In this document: positions 11,501 through 22,662 of the stretch, in pieces
Layout: every line of letters starts with the position of its first letter
Numbering within the stretch: the stretch's first letter is position 1
From: Hypomyces perniciosus
Taxonomy: Eukaryota > Ascomycota > Sordariomycetes > Hypocreales > Hypocreaceae
NCBI GenBank assembly: GCA_008477525.1
Contig: SPDT01000001.1
Span: 4,650,001 to 4,714,000, forward strand
DNA length: 64,000 bases
Direction: 5' to 3'
Program-made: the position numbers and the translations under genes
The notes under the pieces: generated by a model
Databases searched by the model: none
The model's input: the letters and a program-made list of their open reading frames with translations, nothing else
What the model was told of the DNA's origin: nothing

Positions 11501-14500
11501 TCCTCGCTTATGGAACGGCAGACCTCCTCATTGCCAGAGCTCTACAACATCGTATCGAACATAAGGGAGGCAAATGTTTCTTTGTGGGGGTTGACGAAGT
11601 TGTGGGCTTGGACAATTACATCCAGGTTCATCCAAACGACTCAATGTTTGCCCTCCGCCAGACCCTACCTCAGAGTATTGAGGTCTTTGTTGACTTGACT
11701 CATACTGCCGAAAAGAGCAGGATCAAGACTTCCCTATTAAAGCTATTTCCGGTTATGAAGTTTGACTCATCCTCGCTCACCACTCTACAATACAAGCTAC
11801 TCGAAGGGGCCTACAGTCTCGCAAAGGCATCAACCTCACTTCATTCGATGACTGCATCACTGGAGTCAATCCATGTGAGCGATCTCGATAACTTGTGTGT
11901 CGACCAGCTTCGTTATCCGACTGTCATTAACTGGAAGGGAGCTGATCAACTTAATGTTGCTGTGAAACCCCTCAATTTCGCCGGCGTCTTCTCACCTGCT
12001 AAGACGTATCTGATGATCGGACTGACATCGGACTTGGGGAGATCTCTATGTCGTTGGATGGTACAAAACGGTGCCGTCCACATTGTCCTAGCAAGTCGAA
12101 ACCCCAACATAGATGATGCCTGGCTTGACGAAATGAGACATCTTGGCGCCAATGTCAAGGTCTATAAGATGGATGTTTCGAACAAAGATTCTGTGCATTC
12201 CGTTTGTGGCATCATAAAGGATACCCTTCCACCAGTCGCCGGAGTATGCAACGGCGCTCTTGTGCTATCGGATAAGCTCTTTGTGGAAATGAACATCCAT
12301 GCCGTCAACGACATTTTGAAGCCGAAAGTAGATGGGTCATTGCTCCTCCATGAATATTTCAAGAGCAGCAATTTGGACTTCTTCATCTTGTTCTCCTCGA
12401 TAAGCGGCGTTGTGGGCAATGGGGGTCAATCGAACTACAACGCTGCGAGTCTTTTCCAATCCACTCTTATCGCCCAAAGAAGGGCTATAGGTCTTGCTGG
12501 ATCCGTCTTAAGCCTTGGAATGGTTACTGACGTCGGCTACATTGCACAACGAGGCCCAAAGCTCATGGAACGGTTGAAGACGCAATTTTACATGCCAATC
12601 TCGGAGCAAGACTTGCACATAATATTCGGTGAATCTATCATGGCTAGTAAACCAGACTCAGACACTAGCGAGGTTATTTCGGGCATTCAACCGTTTACAT
12701 ATTCAGCTAGCACACAATCCAGACCTACTTGGTTCTCGAACCCCCGTTTGTCACACCTCGTCCGCGAAGAGGACGACTCCGCACATGAGGTACAGCGTAC
12801 GCTCGTTGATGTCCACATCAGAGAACAATTGGACAATGCAGGGTCGTTGGAGGTCGCGATTTCAGCTCTGACGGCTGCATTCTCCTCCAAACTGGAAGCC
12901 ATGTTACAGATGACCCCAGGAACTCTCAATGTCGAAAGTCCTCTCGCCGTTCTTGGCACCGACTCTTTACTTGCTGTCGAGATACGGACGTGGTTTTTGA
13001 AGGAAATCTTCGTCGATGTACCGGTTTTGAAGATTCTCGGCGGAGATACTTCAGCGTCCTTGTGCACTTTTGCAGCCAGGGAGTACTTAGAGGCTACTAG
13101 GCAAAAAAGGCAAAGGGAAACCGTCCAGGAGACTTCAGTCTCAGACAGTCAGGACGTGGCACGCCCCTCGGATAAGCAAGATGCAAACCAGAGGCCAGTC
13201 ACTCCTACTGATGGACTGGTGCCTAGTACTCTATCAACATCTCATCCCACTAGCCCCGGAACACAATTCACCTCAAATGATGGACTGACAGATTCGCATA
13301 TCACTCTAGCTAGTGATGCCAAACCAGAGGTGGTTTCGGTTGAAGATCTTGAAAGAGTAGAGAAAATGTCTCACTCTCAATCAAGGATATGGTTCTCCAG
13401 TCGTTATCTCGATGATCGTACAGCTTACAATAACGTCCATATATACGACATCAACGGAAGTTTACAAATTTCCCGACTCAAGCGAGTTTTGAATCAAGTG
13501 CTCTCACACCATACCATCTTCAGGACTTGCTTCTTTGACAATGAATCAGGTGGTGATCCCGTACAAGGATTAATGAAACAACAACGGTATTCCTTCAGTC
13601 ATATTGCGGACCCCACTAGTGACACTGTGGAACAAGAATTCAAGAAGATGGGATCCCATGTCTGGAACCTAAAGCAAGGCGACACGTTCGGAGCGACTTT
13701 GATCACTAGATCTCCTGGTCATCACACCATGATATTCGGTTATCATCACATCATTATGGATGGCTTTGCATGGCATCTATTTCTCCAGGATTTAAATCTC
13801 GCATATCAGGGCAAGCCACTCGATTCATCTGTCGGACAGTACATTGATCTTGCTGTGGCAGATGAACTCTCAATCTCCAATGGTGATTTGAATGAGCAGG
13901 TTCATTATTGGAAACAACAACACTCTAAGCCACTGGATGCAATGCCATTGCTTCCTTTCTCCCGTGTTAAGACTAGAAAGTCTACCGATGACTACAACAA
14001 CAATACGGTCGCAAAGGACCTCGGGTCTGATCTCACGGCGATCGTGAAAGAAGCAAGTCGGTCACTTGGCATTACTCCCTTTCGTTTTCACTTATCGGTG
14101 CTTCAACTACTCTTTCACAAACTGTTGGATATTGAGAACATGTGCATTGGAGTAGTAGATGCCAACCGTTCTGAAACCAGCAGCTCCACTATTGGATGTT
14201 TCATTAATCTTATGCCTATACTTTTGTTCGTTGACGAAAAGGATACATTCAGCAATCTGGTTCAGAGGACATCTGAAACATACTTTTCAGCTGCAGCAAA
14301 TTCCAAGGCTCCGTTTGACGTGGTACTTGATGAACTAAACCTCCCTCGATCCCCAACACACAATCCACTATTTCAAGTGGTCTTGAATTATCGCCAAGGA
14401 AACTTTGACCAAATTCCCCTAGGGGCCTGCAAGCTGGAATACAAGGATGGACAGGATCCCAAGAGTGTCTATGACTGGGCTTTCAGCATTACGCTACATG

Positions 14501-17500
14501 GAACAACCTGTCTCCTGCAGTTCACTAGCCGCAGTTATCTCTACACCCTTGAATCCACGCAACTTCTAGCAGATCTCTACACTTCCTTGCTGAGGAATCT
14601 TGCTGAGAACCCGTTCAGATCCCTATACGAAATCAAGCTGGCGGAATTGACGACAGCATCGCGAGGCGCTCTCACTTTAGGGCGAGGTCCTCGCGTCAAT
14701 TGTGGCTGGCCACGAACGATATCGGCGAGGTTCGAGAATATTTGTAAAACATTCGGCGATGAAATTGCTGTGATCGAAGGCAAAAAATCAATCACATATT
14801 CTCAACTGGCTAGTTTAGCCAATTCCATCTCTACTGCTATAATGGATCAATCTCCGGCCTCTGGGTCACACATCGCCGTCTTGTGCGAACCCTCAATTCA
14901 GTTTGTTGCATGCATGTTCGCAATCTTTCGCACTGGTTGCGTTTGTGTGCCGTTAGATCTTTCTCTACCAGAGTCACGCCACAGAGCAATGCTGCAGGCT
15001 TGCAATCCACTACTCGTCCTTTGTCACGCTGAGACATCCACTCAAGCTGATAAATTCAAGTCTACAAACACTAGCATTATTGATGTGGCTAGGTTGCCAG
15101 AGGCTGGGATTATTAAAAACGGAGAACAAGAAACTGAGCCTATTCTTCTTATGTTTACAAGTGGGTCAACAGGAACCCCCAAAGGTATCCAACTGTCGCA
15201 GTTAGGATACGTCAGCTTTGCTGCCTCCATGGCCGAGAAGCTGCAGATTGGGAGAGAAGCTGTGCTACAGCAGAGTTCTCTAGGCTTTGACATGTCATTG
15301 ACTCAGATATTTGCTGCTCTTATGCATGGCGGGAAACTCATTATTGCCCCACGATCTGTACGAGGGGATGCCCTGGAATTGTCCAAAATTATGCTATCAG
15401 AGAGTGTGACTCTCACCTTCTGCACGCCTACGGAGTATCTCACACTACTTACCTACGGAGCAGAGAAGATGCATCAATTGTGTTCATGGCGCCATGCTTG
15501 CACAGGTGGTGAGCCCATGACGCAACAATTAAAGCGACAGTTCGGAATGCTGAAGAGCCCTCCTACTGTAACAGACTTTTATGGGCCAACCGAGGTCTCG
15601 ATAGCATCTTCTTACCATACTGTTTCTATTGAAGACCAGTCATCCGATGATTATCATGTCATAGGAAAGCCGATGCCCAACACATCTATCTATATCCTCG
15701 ACGAAAAATGCCGAATGCTTCCACCCGGATTGCCTGGCGAGATTCACATAGGCGGTGTTGGTATTGCGCTGGGGTATCTTGACCAAGATCTAACAGCTTC
15801 CTCATTTATTCAAGATCCATTTGCCGCTCCTGAAGATGTTGCAAGAGGGTGGAACATCATGTACAAGACTGGTGATAAAGGACGGCTACTCCAAGACGGA
15901 TCATTAGTCTTCATGGGTCGGACAGATGGAAACACCACGATCAAACTTCGAGGGTTGCGAATCGATTTGGATGAGATTGCCGCTTCCATCTTGAATCACG
16001 CAGATGGGAAAATATCAGACGCTGTGGTATCAGTGAGGGAGGAAATATCATCATCCATTCTCGTGGCCCATGTTGTCTTTGCGCCAGACAGACACTTGGA
16101 CGATTCTGAGTTACAGCGCCTCGCGAGAGAGCTTCCTTTGCCAGAGTACATGAAACCATCGTTCATTGTTCCTCTGAGACAGCTTCCGATGAACAATAGC
16201 GGCAAAATTAACCGAAAGGTCATTCAGAGTTTACCATTGCCAAATCCAACGGTTTCATCTATAGTTAATCCGGCTGAATTCACGCCACTAACCGCCGCGG
16301 AAATGGAGTTGAAGATATTATGGAGCAGTGCACTCGGCAATATAAGTCTAGCTGCCACTATCAGTCTTGACTCGGACTTTTTCGCTCTTGGTGGAAGTTC
16401 TCTTCTCTTGGCCAAACTTCAAGGCGCAATTAGGAGGTCCATGGGCATTCCACTCCCCTTAGCCTCTCTTTACAATGCCACGACGTTACGAAAAATGGCT
16501 GCTCTCATTAACTTGGAAAAGCATCAACAACCCCCTAAGGAGTATATCGACTGGGATTCTGAAATTACATTTCCAGACAATTTATTTGCGAACTTAGACC
16601 TCACGCATGCTTCCCAAAATGTAGAGAGCGGTCCACTGGAAGTGATTCTAACTGGAGCGACAAGTTTTCTCGGTAGAGAAATTCTCAAGCTGCTACTTGC
16701 GAGCCCTAGAATTTCCAAGATCAACTGCATTTCCGTTGAGCCCGACCATCAACCTCTTCTACCAGCTTCAGAAAAGCTTAAGCTCTACACTGGAAGTTTG
16801 GCAGAACAAAACCTCGGTCTTACCAAGGCGGAGTGTATCACGCTTCAAAGCAATGCCCACCTCATTATACATGCTGGTGCACATGGCCACTGCTTGAATC
16901 ACTATGATACTCTCCGGGCGCCAAACTACTTCTCAACACAAACACTCGCAGCTCTAGCGCTTCCTCGTCAAATCCCCATCCACTTCTTATCCTCTGGCCG
17001 CGTCACTCTGCTCAGCGGCAAATGTGACTTACCGCCTATCTCCGTCTCGTCATCTCGTCCACCCACAGATGGATCTGAGGGTTATACAGCTACTAAATGG
17101 ATCAGCGAAGTTTTCCTCGAACAGCTCTCACGCAAGACAGGTCTCAGGGTGTGCATACACCGTGCCTGCGGAATCACTGGCGATAATGCACCAGATACTG
17201 ACGCTCTGAACTCCTTTCTTCGCTATTCGACTTTATTAAAAGTAACGCCACGACTTGAAGATATGGAGGGATACCTTGATTTCAAGGATGTTAGTGGTGT
17301 TGCTTCTGAGCTTGTGGAAAATATCTTGGCTCCCCATGATCCAGCGGGCACAGTCAGGCCCCAGTTCAGGCATTATTCAAGCGGAAGCAAGGTTTTGGTC
17401 AAGGAAATTAAGAAGCACTTGGAGACATTGCATGGCGAAACGTTTCGGGAGTTAGATATAAAGGATTGGGTGTCTCAGGCGGTTCAGCTAGGGATGCAAG

Positions 17501-17580
17501 AGGTAACTGCTAGTTACATGTATGCGACTGTTGGAAACGGCGAAAAGATTGCCTTTCCCTTTATGGGTGAGGTATTGTGA
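5579..17580 (+). CDS. PKS-NRPS hybrid megasynthase (3973 aa, two exons)
   Basis: This enzyme builds a methylated, partly reduced polyketide and joins it to one amino acid. Exons are 5579-6110 and 6191-17580. Removing the 80-nt intron restores the KS nucleophile motif DTACSSSLAALH. Landmarks, numbered from the ATG at 5579: KS with C176, H313 (ECHGTGT) and H361; AT with GHSSG S654; DH with [11 protein letters not shown]987 and D1165; C-MeT with SAM motif EIGAGTG at 1434-1440. A degenerate ER-like stretch (about 1780-2060) has no nucleotide-binding motif. KR has S2247, Y2260 and a QSNYNAA segment. ACP has GTDSLL S2436. A Ser/Thr/Pro-rich linker leads to C with HHIIMDG (2696-2702), A with [25 protein letters not shown] and NSGKINRK, T with GGSSLL S3581, and a terminal reductase-like domain with GATSFLG and YTATK (Y3809, K3813). 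No stop or frameshift was found. The product is probably an acyl-tetramic acid or amino-aldehyde derivative; the amino acid is not predicted. Confidence 0.95.
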
Positions 17581-17958
17581 AGCCTTATAGATACTCAATT
17601 ATGATGTCCTGGAACACGGCCCGTTCCAGCTTTTGAACCAATCACCACCTCTGGCTTTTGACCGAGTTGGGCAATTGAACCCTCTTCCCACTACTGCTTC
17701 CGCTTTGGGCATAGACACCTCTACTCCCTGGCCAGGTAATTCAATATTGACTTGCAGCACCAGCTGTTCTGTTTCACTTGGATATTCCTGTGTATCTGAC
17801 TGAATAGAACATACAGCGCCTTACCGCAACTGCCCAAACTGATTTCTCAGTTAAAGCCTCTACTTCTAGGTATTTACAGTCAAGGTAATCGGAAATTTCC
17901 CCAAACCCTTATCCAACCCGATCAAGTATTTTAAAGACATCGCATAAAAACTATCACG
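17581..17958. other. Intergenic, PKS-NRPS 3' / FAD oxidase 5' region
   Basis: This 378-bp spacer lies between two genes transcribed in the same direction. It contains a CCAAT box (near 17638) and pyrimidine-rich stretches that would suit a promoter for the FAD oxidase. No ORF or repeat was recognised. Confidence 0.4.
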
Positions 17959-19334
17959 ATGCAAGCGGCAACAACAATCAGTAAAGAATCGCTAGATATT
18001 GCGTTACCGCAGCTAAGAAGCTACTCGCAGATTTGGGAGAAAATTTGAGTCCAAATGCGAAGGTGGTATCTAAAGGGGGAGCGCACTGGGAAGAGTTGCT
18101 GAAACGGTGGACTGATCGTGGGACCAAGACTCCCGCCAGGATTGTGCGTATCGCCACGGAAGACGATATTGTTGAAACTGTACGCCAACATTTCTATTAT
18201 ATGCGAATATTCTGATAGCATGAACTCTAGTTGAAACTCTGTCACGAGCAACATGTCCCATTTGTCCCAAAAGCAGGCGGAAGCAGCTTATGGTCTACGA
18301 TCGGTTGGGATGGACTCGTTATCGACCTGACGGATTTCAACAGCGTCGATATAGACAAGAAATCAGAAACCATGACTGTTCAAGGCGATTCGCAACACAA
18401 GGCCGCTATTTCTGCACTCTCCGAGGTCGGTCTCTGTGCTCCTCTTGGCAACGCAGGCACAGTCGGACTCGTCCCGCATTGTTTGAACGGTGGCATCTCA
18501 TTCTTAAATGGTCTCCTCGGCTTTGGTTCTGATGCTATTGTCGCAGCTCGGGTAGTTACTGCTTCCGGAGAGCTTATTACCGCCTCTGCAACCGAGAATC
18601 ATGAGCTCCTAATGCCTTGAAAGGCGCTGGCCAACATTTTGGTCTGGTGATAAGTCTCACACTGCGTATAGCGCCAGTTTCAATCCTCAATTCGGATGAT
18701 GGCACAATCTGGATGGTACAAGCTGTTTTTGCGGCTGCGCAAGTTCCAGAGCTTTATAAAGGCTTTCGAGCCTATCGCGAACGACCCAAACCCACGCCAG
18801 GCTGGACTCATCATGATAACAAAAGACCCCATGGGCTCAGGTGCAAAAATTGCACTATGTGTACTATATTATCTTGGAAGCACTCCAGATGCACTTGCGC
18901 ACTTTGGTAGCTTAAAGGAAAAGGAGCCACTAGTGTGGGCCGAGAACCGTGTTCCATTTGGGCTCATCAGTCAAGGTTTTGAGGCGGTCACCGTGAAAGG
19001 AGGATACAAGCGTCTCCGGTTTGCTGGATTGCCGAGGTTCCCAAGCGATGCTAAGGTCTGGGAGAAGGAAGTGGCGATTTTTGATAGAATGGTCGAGATG
19101 TGTGGACCAGAGGCTGGGGCAGGGCCATCTGGGATTGCGTTTGAATGGGTAGGTCAGGGAGAACCAGGAAGGTTCGAGGAGAGTGCATATGGACACCAAG
19201 GGGTAAAGACTTGGGTTGAGACTATGGCGTGGTATACGGATGCAAAGGCGGCTGCGGCCGTTGAGCAGTGGGAGATCGAAGCCCTGAAGCTTGCAACGAT
19301 TGGTTTCGAGGAGGAGGAAGTGGAGACCTACTAG
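17959..19334 (+). pseudogene. FAD-linked (berberine-bridge-like) oxidase, frame broken
   Basis: The encoded sequence is a PCMH-type FAD-binding oxidase with a C-terminal BBE-like part. This class often accompanies fungal PKS-NRPS clusters. A 51-nt intron (18180-18230) joins DIVET to LKLCHEQ. Downstream come VPFVPKAGGSSLWSTIG, LGNAGTVGLVPHCLNGGIS, GFGSDAIVAARVVTASGELITAS, KGAGQHFGLVISLTLRI and MAWYTDAK. Three single-base indels break the frame: about 18003 (one base lacking before AAKKLLADLG), about 18611 (one A lacking before ALKGAGQH, giving an immediate TGA) and about 18762 (one extra G before AFEPIANDP). All sit beside short homopolymers, so sequencing error is as likely as gene death. In related oxidases FAD is held covalently by a His in GGHS and a Cys in a G-x-CD segment. 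Here both positions are Ser (GGSS and GFGSD). Confidence 0.8.
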
Positions 19335-19572
19335 AATTTATCAAAGGATATGTTGATTGAAAGTCGATTCCCGGGCGCAGAAAGGCAGAGTAAGCTCAAG
19401 GCATTGAAGGATAAGTGGGGTCCCGAGGGAGTGTTCACCCAGGTCTTTATTTAAGAAGCACAAGATAGTTATGTCAGAATTAAAATAGGGAAGAGGAAGA
19501 ACAGCGAAATGCAATGGTTTATGGACAGAAGAAAATCGTATTGGTGAGTCTAAGCTCCACGCGATGGATGTT
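19335..19572. other. Intergenic, no gene
   Basis: This is the 3' flank of the FAD oxidase up to the solo LTR. A minus-strand open frame crosses it (19341-19697), but it mostly reads through LTR sequence and has no recognisable domain. Confidence 0.5.
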
Positions 19573-19809
19573 TGTTGGAAAACCAGTTCCGTAGTCAGCT
19601 TGTTCACATCACGAAGATAGGGCGCCAGAATTCCACTCAATTGCTCCATGTCCTCTGCCTTCTTCTTCCCCTCTTCCTTGGATTCTCTTCCAGCCATTTT
19701 ATCATAGAAGCAGAACGCCGCGCGTTCTGTTTCACCTCACGTCACATCACAGATTCCCTTGCATACACATTTTTGCTTATTCCAACAACTAGACCGACGT
19801 TATCCGACA
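19573..19809 (-). repeat. Copia-like solo LTR, copy 1
   Basis: This 237-bp unit starts TGTTGGAAAACC and ends TATCCGACA, so the ends are TG...CA with inverted TGTYGGA/TCCGACA termini. It is about 90% identical to the unit at 38426-38662, in the same orientation and of the same length. It contains an internal inverted repeat, CAGAACGC-CGC-GCGTTCTG. Read on the minus strand it begins TGTCGGATAACG and ends TTTTCCAACA, typical of Ty1/copia LTR ends. No target-site duplication is visible (ATGTT versus TCTAT), and no internal element lies beside it. The orientation is inferred from those ends only. Confidence 0.6.
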
Positions 19810-22141
19810 TCTATATTTAAATACACTTGTAGACCCCATACCACCCCGACATCTACCTATCCCTGCGCCTAGCCTCTAAACAGGAAGAAAATAGTGGCAG
19901 ACATAAGAGCTAATGAAGCGCACATCAAGTTGCCCAGGCCGTCGTGATCGCATCTCAAATTGCCCGTGACGTGATGTGCCGAGGCTTCTTGGCGTATTAT
20001 GTTACATTCAGAGGCGAATCTCTGCGAGCAGATCCAATCATCTGCTGGACATCGAAGGCCAACAGGCGCGGATGTCTTGACACGCGCAGTCAGCTTAACA
20101 GGTGAGTAGAGGACTGGGCTGTATGACGGGTGTGCGTATTGGCCTCGTTCTGTTTGGGCGCTGGCTTATACGCGACAGCCGCACTTGACGCTTGCTGTTT
20201 AGCCTACGCGCAATGTTAGCTTGTGCCAATTGAACCACGCCGCATGTGGCGCAGACGTACAGGGCTGGGCTATTGACGCTGGCCATGTAGATTAATACAT
20301 AGCTTATCAGTCAATCAAAATTTGAGATCCTCTAATTAACGCCAACTCTCTATTTTTACGCAGCAATATCATACCAATAAGCGTACTCTTGAAGAGTCAG
20401 CTGCATCTTAAATAAATTTCCCCCTTCATTTGTATTTCGCATATCCTCCCACAATGCTCAACTCTGTTGCTCATGCGGTCCACTTGGTCAGGCTGTAGTT
20501 AACGTGAGCCAGCTCAGCCAGGGCTGTTTGGGCAGCTTTGTAAGGGTAGTCCTGAGCATCCTTATCATGCGGTCTTGCATATGCTGGCATACAGATAATG
20601 GTGGACAATTGACTGGCTTTTTGATGAACAGCCACTCAATGACGCCGAGAGATCAGGTGTTTGTCAATCATGGTTGGAAGACAATAGCAGATGCCCGACT
20701 TGAATTCCTTGATGAAAATCGGCTTTCCTGTCAACATACACTGCAGCTGCACCTCAAGCGAGTTCGATGCGAAACTTCAAGCTCACGACGCCAACCACGA
20801 TGCACTAAATCAAATCCTAACAGTTAGAATTCGGGTGAAAACTTGTGAGGGAGACGGGATTCGAACTCACAATCTTGCGGACAAGACCGCCAAGGCCCAG
20901 GTGCTGTTATGGCTGTAGCCAATTGAATTTCAGATGAAGAGCTCATATTGCACCAATCTAGGTATTTTAATTCGCTATATTATTAAACCCCGTCTTTAGA
21001 GGGCCTACATGTGGTGATGCCATTGACGGCGAGTGCTGCCCTGCCCGTCGTACCACACGGACAGGTCGCTCGGTACCCTTTTCCTCTACTCTCTCAAAGA
21101 ATGCATGAGAAAGAAATTTTCCAACTAGCTACAACGTCCTTGACTAGCAACCCACTTCAGTAGGGTACTAGTAAATTTACGCACCTTCATAGCTCAATTT
21201 TAAGCGAGTCATTGGTAACAGTCAGAGAGGACTCCCGATAGTGTTAATTATCGGTAATCCCAACACTACAATTACCAACGTCTCCACGGATTGCGCAATA
21301 GACTAAGTTCCCCCAACCCTAGATGCCCATAATATCACCAAGATTGCCTGATTTTCTCATTGATTTTGATCTTTCTACTAGTAATTTACTATATGCCCTT
21401 CGTCTTCGGATAAGGAACGCACCCAAAAAATTAGGAAAACAAGTGGAGGATTTTTGAGAGATACTATAGAATCCTTATTTCAGCATATAGGGTTTAGTAC
21501 ACCTGAATATATGATGACGTCATATACCCTTGTCTATTCGTTGACTTTTACGGAGTATTAGCCTTATGGCCAATTACGTTAAAAGCCCAAAAATAGACGT
21601 CCATTTGTGGACTTTTGGCCTGAAGGGGTTGTTACACTCTCAAGAATCACACAATATCCATTTCCAGACATTGTCTTCAGAGTCATTTGCGCCAAGAGCC
21701 TAGAAGCACACATTTATCCATTTATTGACGACAGAAGGGTCGTGGAAGGCCCACTACGAAAAGTGGTGCGAAAAGTACATTGCCCATTTGTGGACCAAAG
21801 CGGGGCTATGGAGACATGCTCCAAGTGTGCCCTTTTAGTCTCTAAGGTTGTTACATTGAAAGTCAAGAAACGGCCCATGCTCTGGATGCATCTATCTGCA
21901 CAAGGTACATATACACACAGAGATGCTCCAATGCACGGAAACGCAAAGAGGCAAACCTCCTTCTACTTGAGAGGAAAATCGCCGTCAGACAATGATAAAT
22001 GAATGCCAAACCTAGAAGCAGTGCGAGCGGCAATCCGGCTCGCAATAGCCACTGGCCGATTAGATGCAAATTAATCGCGGGAGATGAACCCGCATCTCTA
22101 ACCCACTAACCCATTATACAGCCAACCCAAACCCTACCCCC
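19810..22141. other. Gene-poor stretch with two tRNA-like fragments
   Basis: No supportable protein gene was seen. On the minus strand, 20848-20935 resembles the 3' half of a tRNA (GAGTTCGAATCCCG, preceded by GGTCTTGTCC), but the T stem does not pair well and no acceptor stem was found. At 22035-22115, also on the minus strand, a well-paired T-arm-like hairpin (GCGGG-TTCATCT-CCCGC) follows an A-box-like TGGGTTAGTGG too closely for a real tRNA. The rest is moderately AT-rich. The open frame at 21607-22002 has no recognised domain. Confidence 0.35.
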
Positions 22142-22662
22142 ATGATATGCCCCCACACGCTTGATAAGCAGCATTTCCTTTCCTCTTCAATCCAGGGCGA
22201 GACAGCACAATTGAGTCCTAGTCAATGGCAAGTGTTGTTCTCTCGTTATTCAGCTCGGCATTCCGACGCCTCGCCCAAGCAGGCTTGCCTCCACGCTGAA
22301 AAGACCCTCCGGTCATTTCATTTGACGTCGACAGCATCTTAGGCTTCGTGGATTCACCAGCAGCGGCGATCCATGGGATCCGATTTTATTCGGCCCCTCA
22401 GTATCGTCAGGACATTGACACAGATCTTCACCTGACACTGGATCGCGTGGCTCTAGATACGGAGGGTCCCCGGTTGATTCCGTCCCGGCTGAAAGACGTT
22501 CCACATTTCATCTTTGCGAGGGTTGAAGGCGCCGATTTCTTCACTCTTCACCTCTTTCCACCTTTGCCATGTCACAGCGACTTCCGTCGATTGACTGATG
22601 AGCAGCTGTCGCGGTGGTTTGATAACATCTTCCACCACTTACTGATCTATATAATTACTTAG
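22142..22662 (+). pseudogene. Relic of a multicopy fungal hypothetical protein family
   Basis: Two overlapping frames together look like one protein broken near 22310-22330. The first has ETAQLSPSQWQVLFSRYSARHSD and a C-terminal EKTLRSF segment. The second continues, before its first ATG, with SFDVDSILGFVDSPAAAIHGIRF. It then has DIDTDLHLTLDR, a VPHFIFARVEGADFFTLHLFPPLP strand region and LTDEQLSRWFDNIF. This order (D-x-DSI-GF, then APQ-RQ-I, then HF-F-RV, then LT-EQL-RW-D-I) matches a family I know from many Eurotiales genomes without assigned function. The frame shifts by one base between the parts and the C-terminus is missing. Confidence 0.45.

Noticed and set aside
20848..20935. A functional tRNA gene on the minus strand
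   Set aside because: Only the T-loop and part of the anticodon region look right. The T stem is mispaired and no acceptor stem or D-arm could be drawn.
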